Part shown: in pieces, positions 34,582 to 43,403 of the stretch | Layout of the letters: each line of letters starts with the position of its first letter | Position numbering within the stretch: position 1 is the stretch's first letter | Assembly (NCBI GenBank): GCA_963838795.1 | Contig: CAWISL010000001.1 | Span: 124,001-188,000, forward strand | From: JAIBJN01 sp963838795 | Lineage (GTDB): Bacteria; Actinomycetota; Thermoleophilia; Gaiellales; Gaiellaceae | Reading direction: 5' to 3' | DNA length: 64,000 bases | Notes under the pieces: model-generated | Database searches by the model: none | Told to the model about the DNA's origin: nothing | The model's input: the letters and a program-made list of their open reading frames with translations, nothing else | Program-made: the position numbers and the translations under genes

Positions 34582-34812
34582 ATGGCGCTCTATCTTCGCT
34601 GCGGCCTCTGCGGCAGACAGCAGGCGGACGGTCTTCTCTCGCGCGGGTACTGGGGCCACCTGGACCTCGGGGCCGGGGCGACCCTCTGCGCCTGTCCGAC
34701 GTGCAAGGAGCAGAACGCGGACTGGGAGGCGCGACTCCGCGGCGTGAGTGATCCGAGCGCCGGCGACGGCCTTTCCTTCCCGCAGGCCGGCGGGTCGCCC
34801 GGCGTGGCCTAG
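34582..34812 (+). CDS. Small zinc-ribbon-like protein (76 aa)
   Basis: Starts M-A-L-Y-L-R-C-G-L-C-G-R and has C-A-C-P-T-C-K-E later, giving a CxxC...CxC-x2-C zinc-binding arrangement. A pattern such as GYWGHLDLGAG lies between. No named function. It converges with folD with no intergenic space. Confidence 0.55.
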   Translation: MALYLRCGLCGRQQADGLLSRGYWGHLDLGAGATLCACPTCKEQNADWEARLRGVSDPSAGDGLSFPQAGGSPGVA

Positions 34813-35724
34813 CTAGGCTCTGCTTGAGCCTGCCTGCAACGCCGCGGCCTCGGCCGTGTTGCGGAGCAGCCAGACGTCGGTGATCGGCCCGACCCCGCCC
34901 GGGACCGGGGTGACGGCCTCGGCTCTCTCGACAACGCTCTCGAAGTCGAGATCGCCGACGAGTCGAACCTTGCCGGTGCCCTCGTCCTTGACCGGGTTGA
35001 TCCCGACGTCCACCGCGATCACGCCCTCCTTGACCATCGCCCCGGTGACGAGCTGGGGCACCCCGGCGGCGACGATCAGGATGTCCGCCGTGGACGTGTG
35101 CTCCTGCAGGCGCCCGGCCTGCGCAGTGAAGCGGTGGCAGGAGATCACGGTCGCACCGCGGGCGAGGCCGAGCCAGAGGGCCGGCTTGCCGACGTTGTTC
35201 GACCGCCCGACGAGCACGAGGTCGAGGCCGTTGTAGAAGGTCCCCGGGTCGCGCCCGCTCTCCTCGACGTAGCGGTCGAGGAGCCAGAAGACGCTCGCCG
35301 GGGTCGAGGGCGTATAGCGCGGCTCGCCGAGCGCGAGCAGGCCGGCGTTCTCTGGGTGGACCGCCTCGACGTCCTTGAGCGGGTCGAGCTGGCGGTAGAG
35401 ATGCTCCTCGGAGACCTGCGACGGCAGCGGGCGCAGGATCAGGATCCCGGAGATCCGCGGGTCGGCATTGAGCTTTCCCACCAGCGCCAGCGCGTCGGCC
35501 TCTTCCACGTCCGGCGCGAGCACCTCGGAGACGTACCGGCATCCGATCTCCTCCGCCAGCCTGCGCACCCGGCGCTCGTAGGCCTGCGCGGCATAGTCGT
35601 CCCCGACCAGGACGGTGGCGAGGCCCGGCGTGATCCCGGCGACTCCGAGCTCCGCCACGCGGCCCTCGACCTCGGCGCGAAGCTCCTCCGCGAGAACGCC
35701 CCCGTCGATGACGGCAGCGCTCAC
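34813..35724 (-). CDS. folD: FolD-like methylene-tetrahydrofolate dehydrogenase, cyclohydrolase residues altered
   Basis: 303 aa from GTG at 35724, overlapping the fchA stop by 4 nt. The fold is clear: GLATVLVGDDYAAQAY, GLDLVLVGRSNNVGKPALWL (NADP site), VIAVDVGINPV and TPVPGGVGPITDVWLL. The catalytic lysine of bifunctional FolD (Y-x3-K) is Val53, and the active-site Gln (G-I-L-V-Q-L-P-L-P) is Leu97 in G-I-L-I-L-R-P-L-P. K-D-V-D-G reads K-D-V-E-A. It may therefore keep only the dehydrogenase step, leaving cyclohydrolase to the neighbouring FchA. Last gene of the GntR-mgd operon. Confidence 0.87.
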   Translation of the reverse strand: MSAAVIDGGVLAEELRAEVEGRVAELGVAGITPGLATVLVGDDYAAQAYERRVRRLAEEIGCRYVSEVLAPDVEEADALALVGKLNADPRISGILILRPLPSQVSEEHLYRQLDPLKDVEAVHPENAGLLALGEPRYTPSTPASVFWLLDRYVEESGRDPGTFYNGLDLVLVGRSNNVGKPALWLGLARGATVISCHRFTAQAGRLQEHTSTADILIVAAGVPQLVTGAMVKEGVIAVDVGINPVKDEGTGKVRLVGDLDFESVVERAEAVTPVPGGVGPITDVWLLRNTAEAAALQAGSSRA

Positions 35725-36299
35725 TCTGCTTCGCCTGCGGCGCGACGCGCGGCGCTCTCGGCGCTGCGGACGAGGGCGCGGGCGCGCTCGACTCGGTCGT
35801 CCCCTTCCACGGTCGCGAGGTTGATCTCGACGAGGTTGGAGGCGACGCGGGCCGCGGCGGAGGCGAGGGTCGAGGCGGCAGCCGCGTCGCCGCGCAGGTT
35901 CGGGTTCCCGCGCGCGGCGATCTCGGCCGAGAGCTCGGCGACCGAAGCCGCGCACTCGGCGATCTCGAGCGGGACGTCCGCCGCCCGCGAAAGCGTCTCG
36001 CCGATCAGGGCGTCGCGGATCTCGGGCTCCAGCTCCTCCGGCATCCGGAGAGCCGTGAGCACGTTCTCGTAGGCGATCGCATCCTCCCCGGCCAGCGGGG
36101 CCGCCCGGTGGCGCAGGGTCTCCGCCTGCGCCACGGCGCCGGTCGCCCCCTCCCAGTCGTGCGCGAAGCGCGCGGCCATGGCGGCGAGCGACGCCGCCAT
36201 CTCGGTCACGAACGCGGCGACGGAGCCCCCGCCGGGCGCGGGCGTCTCCGCGGCGATCGTGTCGAGCAGCTCCTCGAAAGGAACGTCGGTGTAGGGCAC
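35721..36299 (-). CDS. fchA: Methenyl-tetrahydrofolate cyclohydrolase (FchA/FTCD cyclodeaminase family)
   Basis: 192 aa. E-T-P-A-P-G-G-G-S-V-A-A is the family signature near residue 19, followed by an all-helical bundle ending ARALVRSAESAARRAAGEAE. FchA hydrolyses methenyl-THF to 10-formyl-THF, linking FolD to Fhs. Its position between those two genes, and the loss of the cyclohydrolase lysine in FolD, make this role convincing. The gap to fhs is 55 nt. Confidence 0.88.
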   Translation of the reverse strand: MPYTDVPFEELLDTIAAETPAPGGGSVAAFVTEMAASLAAMAARFAHDWEGATGAVAQAETLRHRAAPLAGEDAIAYENVLTALRMPEELEPEIRDALIGETLSRAADVPLEIAECAASVAELSAEIAARGNPNLRGDAAAASTLASAAARVASNLVEINLATVEGDDRVERARALVRSAESAARRAAGEAE

Positions 36300-36354
36300 G
36301 GCGCGATTCTCCCCGATGCCGCCCCGCGAGTCACGGCCTCACACGTGGCATTGC

Positions 36355-38021
36355 TCAGAAGAGCCCGACCGTCTTCCCGCTTTCGTCAATGTCGACGTCG
36401 AAGGCGGCGGGCTTCACGCCCAGCCCTGGCATCGTCTGCATGTCCCCGAGGAGCGGGACGAGCCAGCCCGAGCCGGTGTAGGCGCGGATGTCGCGCACGG
36501 TCACCGTGAAGCCGGTGGGCGCGTTCAAAGCGTCGGGTCGTGCGAGAGCGAGAGGTGCGTCTTCGCCATGCACACCGGGAGCGTGTCGTAGCCCTGCTCC
36601 GTGAAGGTCCGCAGCTTTTCCTGTGCCGCCGGGAGAAAGGAGACGCCGTCGGCGCCGTACACGCGCTTGCAGACGGCCTCGATCTTCTCGGCGATCGGGG
36701 CGTGCGCCGGGTAGATGAAGTCGAAGTCGTTCGGCTGCTCGGCCGCGTCGACGATCGCCTCGGCAAGCGCGGCCGCGCCTTCGCCGCCGCGCTCGAACGC
36801 CTCGTTCAGCTCCGCCGCGTGGGCGCCGTAGTCGAGCGCGAGCTTGCGCACGGTATCGAGCTCTTCGTCCGGGTCGGTCGGGAAGCGGTTGACGGCGACG
36901 ACAGCCTTGAGCCCGAACTCGCGCACGATCCCGAGGTGCCGGCGCAGGTTCTCGGCGCCGCGCTCGATGGCCTCGAGCCGGCCCTCGGGGTCGCCGCCGT
37001 GGTGCTTCAGGGCGCGCACGGTCGTGACGAGGCAGATCGCGTTCGGCCGCAGCCCGCCGATCCGGCAGACGATGTCGAGGAACTTCTCCATGCCCATGTC
37101 CGACCCGAAGCCGCTCTCCGTGACGACGTACTCGCCGAGCTTGAGCGCCACGAGGTCGGCGACGAGCGAGTTGTTGCCGTGGGCGATGTTGGCGAACGGC
37201 CCACAATGGACGAAGGCCGCCTGGCCCTCGAGCGTCTGGACGAGATTCGGCTTGATCGCGTCCTTCAGGAGGACAGTCATCGCGCCGGCCGCCTGCAGCT
37301 GCTCGGCGACCACAGGCTCGCCCTCCCACGTGTAGCCGACCGTGATCGCGCCGAGGCGCTTTCGCAGGTCGTGCAGGTCGCGCGCCACGGCGAGGATGGC
37401 CATGACCTCGGAGGCCGCTGTGATGTCGTACCCGGTCTCGCGCGGGTAGCCGTTCGGACGCCCGCCGAGCCCGATCGTGATCTGCCGGAGCGCGCGGTCG
37501 TTGATGTCGACGCAGCGCCGCCAGCTGACGCTGAGCGGGTCGATGCCGAGCTTGTTGCCGTGCAGCAGATGGGCCTCGAGCATGGCGGCGAGCAGGTTGT
37601 TGGCGGCGCCGATCGCGTGAATGTCACCCGTGAAGTGGAGGTTCAGGTCCTCCATGGGCACGACCTGGGCGTAGCCGCCGCCGGCTGCGCCGCCCTTGAT
37701 CCCGAAGACCGGGCCGAGCGAGGCCTCGCGCAGGCAGAGCGCCACCTTCCGGCCTACGTGCCCGAGCCCCTGGGTCAGCGAGACCGACGTCGTCGTCTTC
37801 CCCTCGCCTGCCTTGGTCGGCGTGATCGCCGTCACGCACACGAGCTTCCCGTCCGGCCTGTCGGCGAGGCGCTCCACGACGGAGAGGTCGACCTTGGCCT
37901 TGTACTTCCCGTAGAGGTCGTACTCGTCGGGGGAGAGGCCCAGCTCCTCGGCGATCTCCGCGATCGGGCGCAGGGTCGCCTCCTGCGCGATCTCCAGGCT
38001 GCTCGGCATGTGCGTGGCCAT
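36355..38021 (-). CDS. fhs: Formate-tetrahydrofolate ligase, frameshifted near the C-terminus
   Basis: About 555 aa, full length. The ATP P-loop is TPTKAGEGKTTT; also visible are SLGPVFGIKGGAAGGGYAQV, NKLGIDPLSVSWRRCVDIND and GMEKFLDIVCR. The ATG is at 38021. Near 36528 one base is missing from a CTTTG run; restored, the protein ends TGFTVTVRDIRAYTGSGWLV and then DIDESGKTVGLF. In methylotrophs this enzyme can run toward formate and ATP from 10-formyl-THF. It follows the mgd genes by 20 nt in the same operon. Confidence 0.92.
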
Positions 38022-38041
38022 GGGGCTCCTTCGTTCGATGT

Positions 38042-39256
38042 CTAATGAGAGACCGCCGCGGCGGCCAGCTCGGACACGAGAGTGTCGGTGTGGAAGCGCT
38101 CCAGGGCAAACGGCGCGATCAGCCTGGGAGTCTCGCCGGTGGCGACGAGCTCCGCGAGCGTCGTGCCGACGATCGGCGCCGCCTTGAAGCCGTACGTGCC
38201 CCAGCCGGTGGAGACGAGGAAGCCGTCGAGCTCCGTCTTCCCGAGAATGGGGCTGTAGTCGGGGGAGAGGTCGCAGAGGCCCGTCCAGGAGCGCAGCACC
38301 CGGATGCGCTCGAGCTGGGGGAAGAGCTCGAGGACGTGACGCGCCGAGTACTCGAGGAACGAGAACGTCCCCTTGCCGCAGTAGGTCGTGTACGGCTCGA
38401 TCTCGGCGCCGATCAGGAACTCGCCCCGGTCGGTCTGCGAGACGTAGACGTGCATCTGCGACGAGACGACGACCACGTCGAGGAACGGCTTCACGGGCTC
38501 CGTCACGAAGGCCTGGAGGATGTGGGTGGTGATCGGCAGCGGCACCCCTGCGAGGTCGGCGACGAGCGTCGACCAGCCGGCCGTGGCGCTCACGACCATG
38601 TCGGTCTTGACGTGCCCGCGGGTCGTGTCGACTCCAGTGACGCGGCCGTTCGAACGCTCGATCCCGGTGACCTCCGTGTAGGGGTGGATCTCGATCCCCT
38701 GCCGGTCGGCGCCGCGCGCGTAGCCCCAGACGACGGCATCGTGGCGGATGATCCCTCCGGGCGGGTGGTAGAGCGCCGCCTGGACCGGCCAGGTGACGTT
38801 CTCCGACAGATCCATCTCGGGGCAGAGCTTGGCGATCTCCTCTGGGTAGATCACGCGCGAGTCGATCCCGAGCAGCTGGTTCACCTCGGCGCGCTCGTTG
38901 GCGGTGATGATCCCGCGGTCGGAGTGCGCGAGCGTCAGGTGCCCCTGCTGGGAGAAGAGGAGGTTGAAGTCGAGGTCGGCACCGAGGCCCTCGTAGAGCT
39001 TCACGCTCTCCTTGTAGAACTCCGCTCCTTCGGGCGTGCGGTAGTTCGCGCGGATGATGGTCGTGTTGCGCCCGGCAGCGCCCGAGCCGATGTAGCTCTT
39101 CTCCAGAATGGCCACGTCGGTGATGCCGTGGTTCTTGGCCAGGTAGTAGGCGGTCGCCAGGCCGTGCGAGCCGCCGCCGACGATGACGACGTCGTAGCGG
39201 TCCTTCAGCTCCGACCGGGGCCGCCACATGCGCCTGACGCGGAAGACGTCCTTCAT
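38042..39256 (-). CDS. mgdA: N-methylglutamate dehydrogenase subunit A (sarcosine oxidase beta-like)
   Basis: 404 aa. The FAD fold is VVIVGGGSHGLATAYYLA, followed by A-A-G-R-N-T-T-I-I-R-A-N-Y-R-T-P-E as in SoxB. G-G-I-I-R-H-D-A-V-V-W-G-Y holds the His that carries covalent FMN in heterotetrameric sarcosine oxidase. The C-terminal part is STGWGTYGFKAAPI. It catalyses amine oxidation at the methyl-bearing nitrogen. Called N-methylglutamate rather than sarcosine dehydrogenase because gmaS and mgsABC lie just upstream; sequence alone does not separate the two. It overlaps the gamma subunit by 4 nt. Confidence 0.82.
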   Translation of the reverse strand: MKDVFRVRRMWRPRSELKDRYDVVIVGGGSHGLATAYYLAKNHGITDVAILEKSYIGSGAAGRNTTIIRANYRTPEGAEFYKESVKLYEGLGADLDFNLLFSQQGHLTLAHSDRGIITANERAEVNQLLGIDSRVIYPEEIAKLCPEMDLSENVTWPVQAALYHPPGGIIRHDAVVWGYARGADRQGIEIHPYTEVTGIERSNGRVTGVDTTRGHVKTDMVVSATAGWSTLVADLAGVPLPITTHILQAFVTEPVKPFLDVVVVSSQMHVYVSQTDRGEFLIGAEIEPYTTYCGKGTFSFLEYSARHVLELFPQLERIRVLRSWTGLCDLSPDYSPILGKTELDGFLVSTGWGTYGFKAAPIVGTTLAELVATGETPRLIAPFALERFHTDTLVSELAAAAVSH

Positions 39257-39750
39257 GCCAGCAGCCCTTCCGCGGCGTCGATCAGGACCTCGGCGACGTA
39301 GTCCGCGTACTCCTGCGGGAAGTACAGGCGGAACGTCTCGTTGTCGGGCCGGATGAGGATCGTCCTCGCGTGGGCGATCGAGCCGATGGCGGGGAGCCGC
39401 CCCAGATCGACGTCTGTGACCCGCCTGAGCAGGGTCTCGTTGCCTGGGATGCCGAGGCCAGCCCACCCTGCCGAGACGTCGACGACGTGGCGCCCCACGC
39501 GGGCGAGGCTCCGGCGAAGCTCGCCGGCAGCGTCGAACTGGCACAGGACGAGCGCGCGCTCCGGGGTGAGCTGGACGACCTCGGCGTCGCCCGAGTCGAG
39601 CCCGTTCAGCTCGCCGCGGACGTCGAGCACGCCGGTGCGCGAGAGATCCTCGAATCCGGCAGGGGCGTGCGCGAGCGCCCGCTCGAGCGGCGAGCGCCAC
39701 GCGGCGTCGGACGAGGCAAGGTCGGGGCTGAGGAAGTCCAGGTGCGTCAC
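39253..39750 (-). CDS. mgdD: N-methylglutamate dehydrogenase subunit D (sarcosine oxidase gamma-like)
   Basis: 165 aa from GTG at 39750. SoxG-type protein: V-V-D-V-S-A-G-W-A-G-L-G-I-P-G mid-sequence and ETFRLYFPQEYADYVAEVLI at the end. In sarcosine oxidase this small subunit packs on the alpha subunit and has no catalytic residues of its own. It overlaps both neighbours by 4 nt. The longer frame up to 40809 is a shadow of the alpha-subunit gene. Confidence 0.75.
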   Translation of the reverse strand: MTHLDFLSPDLASSDAAWRSPLERALAHAPAGFEDLSRTGVLDVRGELNGLDSGDAEVVQLTPERALVLCQFDAAGELRRSLARVGRHVVDVSAGWAGLGIPGNETLLRRVTDVDLGRLPAIGSIAHARTILIRPDNETFRLYFPQEYADYVAEVLIDAAEGLLA

Positions 39751-42344
39751 GAGCGGAGCTTCTCCCCGTCGGGGTCGAAGAACGGCCGCAGGCGCACCCG
39801 GGCCTTCTCGAAGGAGCCGTTCACCTTGATCGTCAGCTCCGTGTCCTCCTCGGCGAGGTCGGGTGGAACCCAGGCCATGCCGATCGCCCGGCCGAGGTGA
39901 TCGCTCCAGCGCGCGCTCGTCACGCGTCCGCCGGGCCGGCCGTCCAGGACGATCTGGCCACCTTCCAGCGGCACCACGCCGCTCTCCGTCTCGAAGCCGA
40001 CGAGCTGCTCGCGGAAGCCGCGCTCGAGCACGTGCTCGAGCGACCACTTGCCCACGAAGTCGTCCTTGTCGAGCTTGGCGATCCACGGCATCGAGGCTTC
40101 GAGGACGTTCGACTCGGAATCGGTGTCCTGGCCGATCAGGATGTGCATCTTCTCCAGCCGAAGGATCCGCTGCGGCTCGAGGCCGAATGGTCGAACGCCC
40201 AGGTCGTCCCCGCGCTCGAGGATCGTGTCCCAGACGTGCTCGCCGTACGGGCTCGGGAGGTGGATCTCGTAGCCGACCTCGCCGACGAAGCCGATGCGGA
40301 GCAGCAGCGCCGGAGCCCCGGCGACGTGGGCGTGCTTCGCATCCAGGTAGGTGAAGCTCTCGTTCGAGACGTCGAGGTCGGTGAGGCGGGTCATCAGCTC
40401 GCGCGCGTTCGGCCCGGCCACGTTCACCGCCGCAACGGCGCCGGTGACGTTCACGATCTCGACGTCCAGGCGCCAGATCGCGTTCCACCACTCGAACCAC
40501 TCGACGACCGCGCCGGCGCCGGTCGAGGTCGTCGTCACGTAGAAGTCCTCCTCGGAGAGGCGGGCGATGGTGCCGTCGTCCATGATCCGTCCCGCGTCCG
40601 AGTTGAGGACGCCGTAACGGATGCGACCGGGCTTCATGTCGCCGAAGCGGTTCGGGTAGAGCCGCTCGAGGAACTCCGCCGCGTCGGGCCCGGTCACGAG
40701 CAGCTTGCCGAGCGTCGAGACGTCGATGACGCCGAGCGCGTCGTGGACGTTCTTCGCCTCGCCGGCCGGGTCGCCGTAGGAGTGCGGCCGGCGCCAGGTC
40801 CCGGTCCACATCATCGTTGCGCCGAGCTCCTTGTGGCGGTGGTGAATCGAGGTGCGCTGCGCGGGCTCGTGCGGGCGGCCGGCGAGGAGGCCGAGCTCGA
40901 CCGGTTGCCAGGGAGGGCGCGCAGTCGTCGTCCCGATCGTCGCCTCGTCCGTCTCATTCTCGCGCGCGTAGAGGCGGATGGAGGGGACGTGGCAGAGCTT
41001 GCCCTGGCAGGGGCCCATGGTCACGGTCGTGTAGCGCTTGGCCAGCTCGATCGAGTCGAAGCCCTCGCCGATGGCGCGCTTCACGTCCTTGTCGGTCACG
41101 TCCTCGCACAGGCAGACGAAGCACTTGCCCTTCTTCGCGGCGCCATTGAACGTCGCCGGAGGAACCGCGGCGTCGCCCACGTCACCCGCGGCTGCGCCGA
41201 CGACCTCCACTCCCTCGGGGAGGTCGGTGGGCACGAAGATTCCACGCTCCGGCTCGAACTCGACGTTGGCCCCGGCGTGGGCGAGGAGCGCGTACGCGGG
41301 CTGGCGACCGCCCGACATGACGAGCAGGTCGCATTCGACCTTGCGACCGTCCAGCTCGACTCCGGCGAGGCGCCCGGCCCGTCCCTTGGCCGCGATCTGG
41401 CGGACGCGCTCCTCGCGCAGGTCGACGACCTCCATGATGGCCGTCCCGGCCTGCTCCAGGAGGGGAACGGTGCCGAGGGCGCCCTCGTCGGCTGCGATCA
41501 CGACCGCGCGGTCGCCGGGCTTGAGCGACCAGCGAGTGACGAGCCGGCGGACCGCCTCAGGAAGCACGACCCCGACCAGGTCGTTCCCGGGGAAGATCAG
41601 CGGCTGCTCGACGGCGCCCGCGGCGACCACGATGTGACCCGCCCGGAAGCGCAGGAGGAGGGAGCCGGCATCCACCGGGACGAGGCCGCCCTCGAAGACG
41701 CCGAGCGCGGTGCCCGTGACGACCTCGAACCCCTCGCCTGCGTCGGCGCGCGCCGGGTCGGTCTCGACGACGACGACCTGGCGTCCTGCGGCAGCGTGCC
41801 GCCGCGCTGCCTCGCGGCCGGCCGGGCCGGCGCCGACTACGAGCACGTCCGCGTGGCGGTGCTCGACGTCATAGCGCCCCTCGCGGCCGCGGTGCTTGTC
41901 GATCTTTCCGAGCCCCGCGACGCTGCGGAGAAACTTCTCGTAGAGCGGCCAGGCTCGGCGCGGGCGGATCATCGTCCGGTAGTAGAAGCCGACAGGCGTG
42001 AAAGGGCCGCCGATCTTGTCGGTCACCGCCAGCAGGTCGTGGTCGAGCGAGCCGCGGACGTTCTGCCCCTCGACCCGCATGCCTTCGACGATCGGCGTCA
42101 CGCACGCCCGCACGTTCGGCGTGCCGTCGACCGTGAGCATGCAGTTCGGGCACGTCCCCTGGCAGCAGAGCAGCCCGCGGGGGCGATGGTACTTGAAGCT
42201 GCGCGAGAAGATCCGCTGGCCCTCGGCGTAGAGCGCCGAGGCGATCGTGTCGCCCGCGAGCCCGCGCACGTCGGCGCCGTGGAAGGTGAACCCGACCTCG
42301 TGCTGGCGGTCGAGCCGCTCGCCCGGCTGCGGCGGGAGCCTCAT
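39747..42344 (-). CDS. mgdC: N-methylglutamate dehydrogenase subunit C (sarcosine oxidase alpha-like)
   Basis: 865 aa. An N-terminal 2Fe-2S-ferredoxin-like part (RPRGLLCCQGTCPNCMLTVD) is followed by a dinucleotide fold (VLVVGAGPAGREAARRHAAA), a four-Cys segment (CFVCLCEDVTDKD ... GPCQGKLC), and from ~residue 495 a GcvT-like folate domain (GVIDVSTLGKLLVTGP, AGPNARELMTRL, IGFVGEVGYEIHLP). The enzyme oxidises N-methylglutamate and delivers the methylene group to tetrahydrofolate at the GcvT domain. The ATG overlaps the delta-subunit stop by 4 nt. Confidence 0.84.
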   Translation of the reverse strand: MRLPPQPGERLDRQHEVGFTFHGADVRGLAGDTIASALYAEGQRIFSRSFKYHRPRGLLCCQGTCPNCMLTVDGTPNVRACVTPIVEGMRVEGQNVRGSLDHDLLAVTDKIGGPFTPVGFYYRTMIRPRRAWPLYEKFLRSVAGLGKIDKHRGREGRYDVEHRHADVLVVGAGPAGREAARRHAAAGRQVVVVETDPARADAGEGFEVVTGTALGVFEGGLVPVDAGSLLLRFRAGHIVVAAGAVEQPLIFPGNDLVGVVLPEAVRRLVTRWSLKPGDRAVVIAADEGALGTVPLLEQAGTAIMEVVDLREERVRQIAAKGRAGRLAGVELDGRKVECDLLVMSGGRQPAYALLAHAGANVEFEPERGIFVPTDLPEGVEVVGAAAGDVGDAAVPPATFNGAAKKGKCFVCLCEDVTDKDVKRAIGEGFDSIELAKRYTTVTMGPCQGKLCHVPSIRLYARENETDEATIGTTTARPPWQPVELGLLAGRPHEPAQRTSIHHRHKELGATMMWTGTWRRPHSYGDPAGEAKNVHDALGVIDVSTLGKLLVTGPDAAEFLERLYPNRFGDMKPGRIRYGVLNSDAGRIMDDGTIARLSEEDFYVTTTSTGAGAVVEWFEWWNAIWRLDVEIVNVTGAVAAVNVAGPNARELMTRLTDLDVSNESFTYLDAKHAHVAGAPALLLRIGFVGEVGYEIHLPSPYGEHVWDTILERGDDLGVRPFGLEPQRILRLEKMHILIGQDTDSESNVLEASMPWIAKLDKDDFVGKWSLEHVLERGFREQLVGFETESGVVPLEGGQIVLDGRPGGRVTSARWSDHLGRAIGMAWVPPDLAEEDTELTIKVNGSFEKARVRLRPFFDPDGEKLRS

Positions 42345-42598
42345 CGCTCGGCGGGGACCTCGACGGAGAGGACGTCGTTCGTGCGCGTGTCGCGCTCGGC
42401 GGTGAACCATGCCTCGCAGCCCTGGCGATGGCACCACCACTCGCGCTGAACGCCTGCGACGTTACGCTTGAAGTAGAGGTAGTCGGTCAGCTCGCGCAGC
42501 GTCGGGGAGCTTCTGGGGCGCACGGTGACCTCACCCGTGCAGCTGAACTCGTCGACCGGGCGCGGCCCGCAGTTGGGGCAGGGAAGCAGGAAGGACAT
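42341..42598 (-). CDS. mgdB: N-methylglutamate dehydrogenase subunit B (sarcosine oxidase delta-like)
   Basis: 85 aa, a normal SoxD length. Zinc ligands are expected in L-P-C-P-N-C-G-P-R and in W-W-C-H-R-Q-G-C-E-A-W-F; the middle has ELTDYLYFKRNVAGVQREWW, a typical SoxD block. A structural subunit of the heterotetramer. Its ATG shares one base with the GntR stop (TGATG), so regulator and enzyme are translated together. Confidence 0.85.
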   Translation of the reverse strand: MSFLLPCPNCGPRPVDEFSCTGEVTVRPRSSPTLRELTDYLYFKRNVAGVQREWWCHRQGCEAWFTAERDTRTNDVLSVEVPAER

Positions 42599-43290
42599 CA
42601 GGATGCCTCCGCGGTTGAAGCCCGGTCATTCTCGAGCATGCGCTGGAGCTCCGCCAGCACCCAATGGAGCGCGTCGCGAGTGGCCCCTTCGGCAGCCTCG
42701 CCGTCGCGGGCCCGGCAGGCCTCGAGCAGCGTGTCCGGTCCGCGCCGGAGGTCGGCGAACGCCTCCGGGTCGCGGCACAGCGTGAGCACGTAGCGCTCGA
42801 CGCGCACGCGCTGGTCCTGCAGCGTGCGTTCGAGCCTCGGCCGGTCGGCGCAGCGGTAGCAGGCGTCGCGAAGCGACCAGAAGGAGGTGAGGTAGGCGTC
42901 GAGATCGCCGACGTGGAAGGCGCGCTCCATCTCGTCGCGGGCAGCCGTCATCGCGGCGAGCGCCTCGTCCGTGATCGCCTCGGCGCCGAGGCGGGCCAGG
43001 AAGGTCTCGAGCCCGAGTCGCAGCGCCTGGATCTCCTCCAGCTCCTCGACGGAGAGCGGCGCGACGCGCGACCCGCGCCGCGGGAGGCTGACGACCAGCC
43101 CTTCGCTCTCGAGCCGCCGGAGCGCGTGGCGGACGGGCGTCAGGCTGACCCCGAACCGGCCGGCGAGCTCCTCGAGCCGGAGGCGATCGCCGGGGGCGAG
43201 CTCCAGGCGCCCGATCTCGTGGCGGAGGGCACGGTAGACCCCGTCCTCGACGGACGAGATCTCGAGCGGTGTGGTCTCGCTGACATGCAT
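42598..43290 (-). CDS. GntR family (FCD domain) transcriptional regulator
   Basis: 230 aa. The N-terminal winged HTH (VYRALRHEIGRLELAPGDRL, then RFGVSLTPVRHALRRLESEG) is followed by an all-helical FCD effector domain. It heads the mgdBCDA-fhs-fchA-folD operon. No ribosome site precedes its ATG; instead a perfect TTGATC-N3-GATCAA palindrome lies 3 nt upstream. It probably represses its own operon in response to a methylated amino acid or amine. Confidence 0.9.
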   Translation of the reverse strand: MHVSETTPLEISSVEDGVYRALRHEIGRLELAPGDRLRLEELAGRFGVSLTPVRHALRRLESEGLVVSLPRRGSRVAPLSVEELEEIQALRLGLETFLARLGAEAITDEALAAMTAARDEMERAFHVGDLDAYLTSFWSLRDACYRCADRPRLERTLQDQRVRVERYVLTLCRDPEAFADLRRGPDTLLEACRARDGEAAEGATRDALHWVLAELQRMLENDRASTAEAS

Positions 43291-43292
43291 CT

Positions 43293-43307
43293 TTGATCTT
43301 TGATCAA
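43293..43307 (-). promoter_or_regulatory. Palindromic operator at the GntR-mgd promoter
   Basis: Plus-strand TTGATCTTTGATCAA is a perfect 6-3-6 inverted repeat. It lies just downstream of the -10 box and 3 nt from the gntR start codon, so a bound dimer would block transcription start. Candidate ligand: the adjacent GntR protein. Confidence 0.65.
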
Positions 43308-43309
43308 GG

Positions 43310-43338
43310 ATTCTTCCAGCGCCTCGCGCTGCCGTCAA
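43310..43338 (-). promoter_or_regulatory. Promoter of the GntR-mgd-fhs-fchA-folD operon
   Basis: Minus strand: -35 TTGACG (43338-43333), 17-nt spacer, -10 AAGAAT (43315-43310). The expected start point is about 12 nt before the ATG at 43290, so the mRNA would have a very short leader without a ribosome site. Confidence 0.5.
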
Positions 43339-43379
43339 ATCCACCGGGATCAGGTTCTCCACTGTCCGCGGCGACCCCG

Positions 43380-43400
43380 GGGCATGTCCAGGGCATGCCC
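43380..43400 (-). terminator. Hairpin ending the gmaS-mgs-gst transcript
   Basis: GGGCATG (43380-43386) and CATGCCC (43394-43400), a perfect 7-bp repeat with a 7-nt loop, begins 3 nt after the GST stop codon on the minus strand. It separates the gmaS operon from the GntR-led operon. No U-tract. Confidence 0.5.
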
Positions 43401-43403
43401 GGT

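Noticed and set aside
36525..39227. 900-codon fusion of an upstream protein to Fhs
   Set aside because: The upstream part is an out-of-frame read of mgdA. Fhs starts at 38021 with the normal family sequence.
38042..42598. Plain heterotetrameric sarcosine oxidase (soxBDAG)
   Set aside because: Not excluded by sequence, but the directly adjacent gmaS-mgsABC operon makes N-methylglutamate dehydrogenase the better call.
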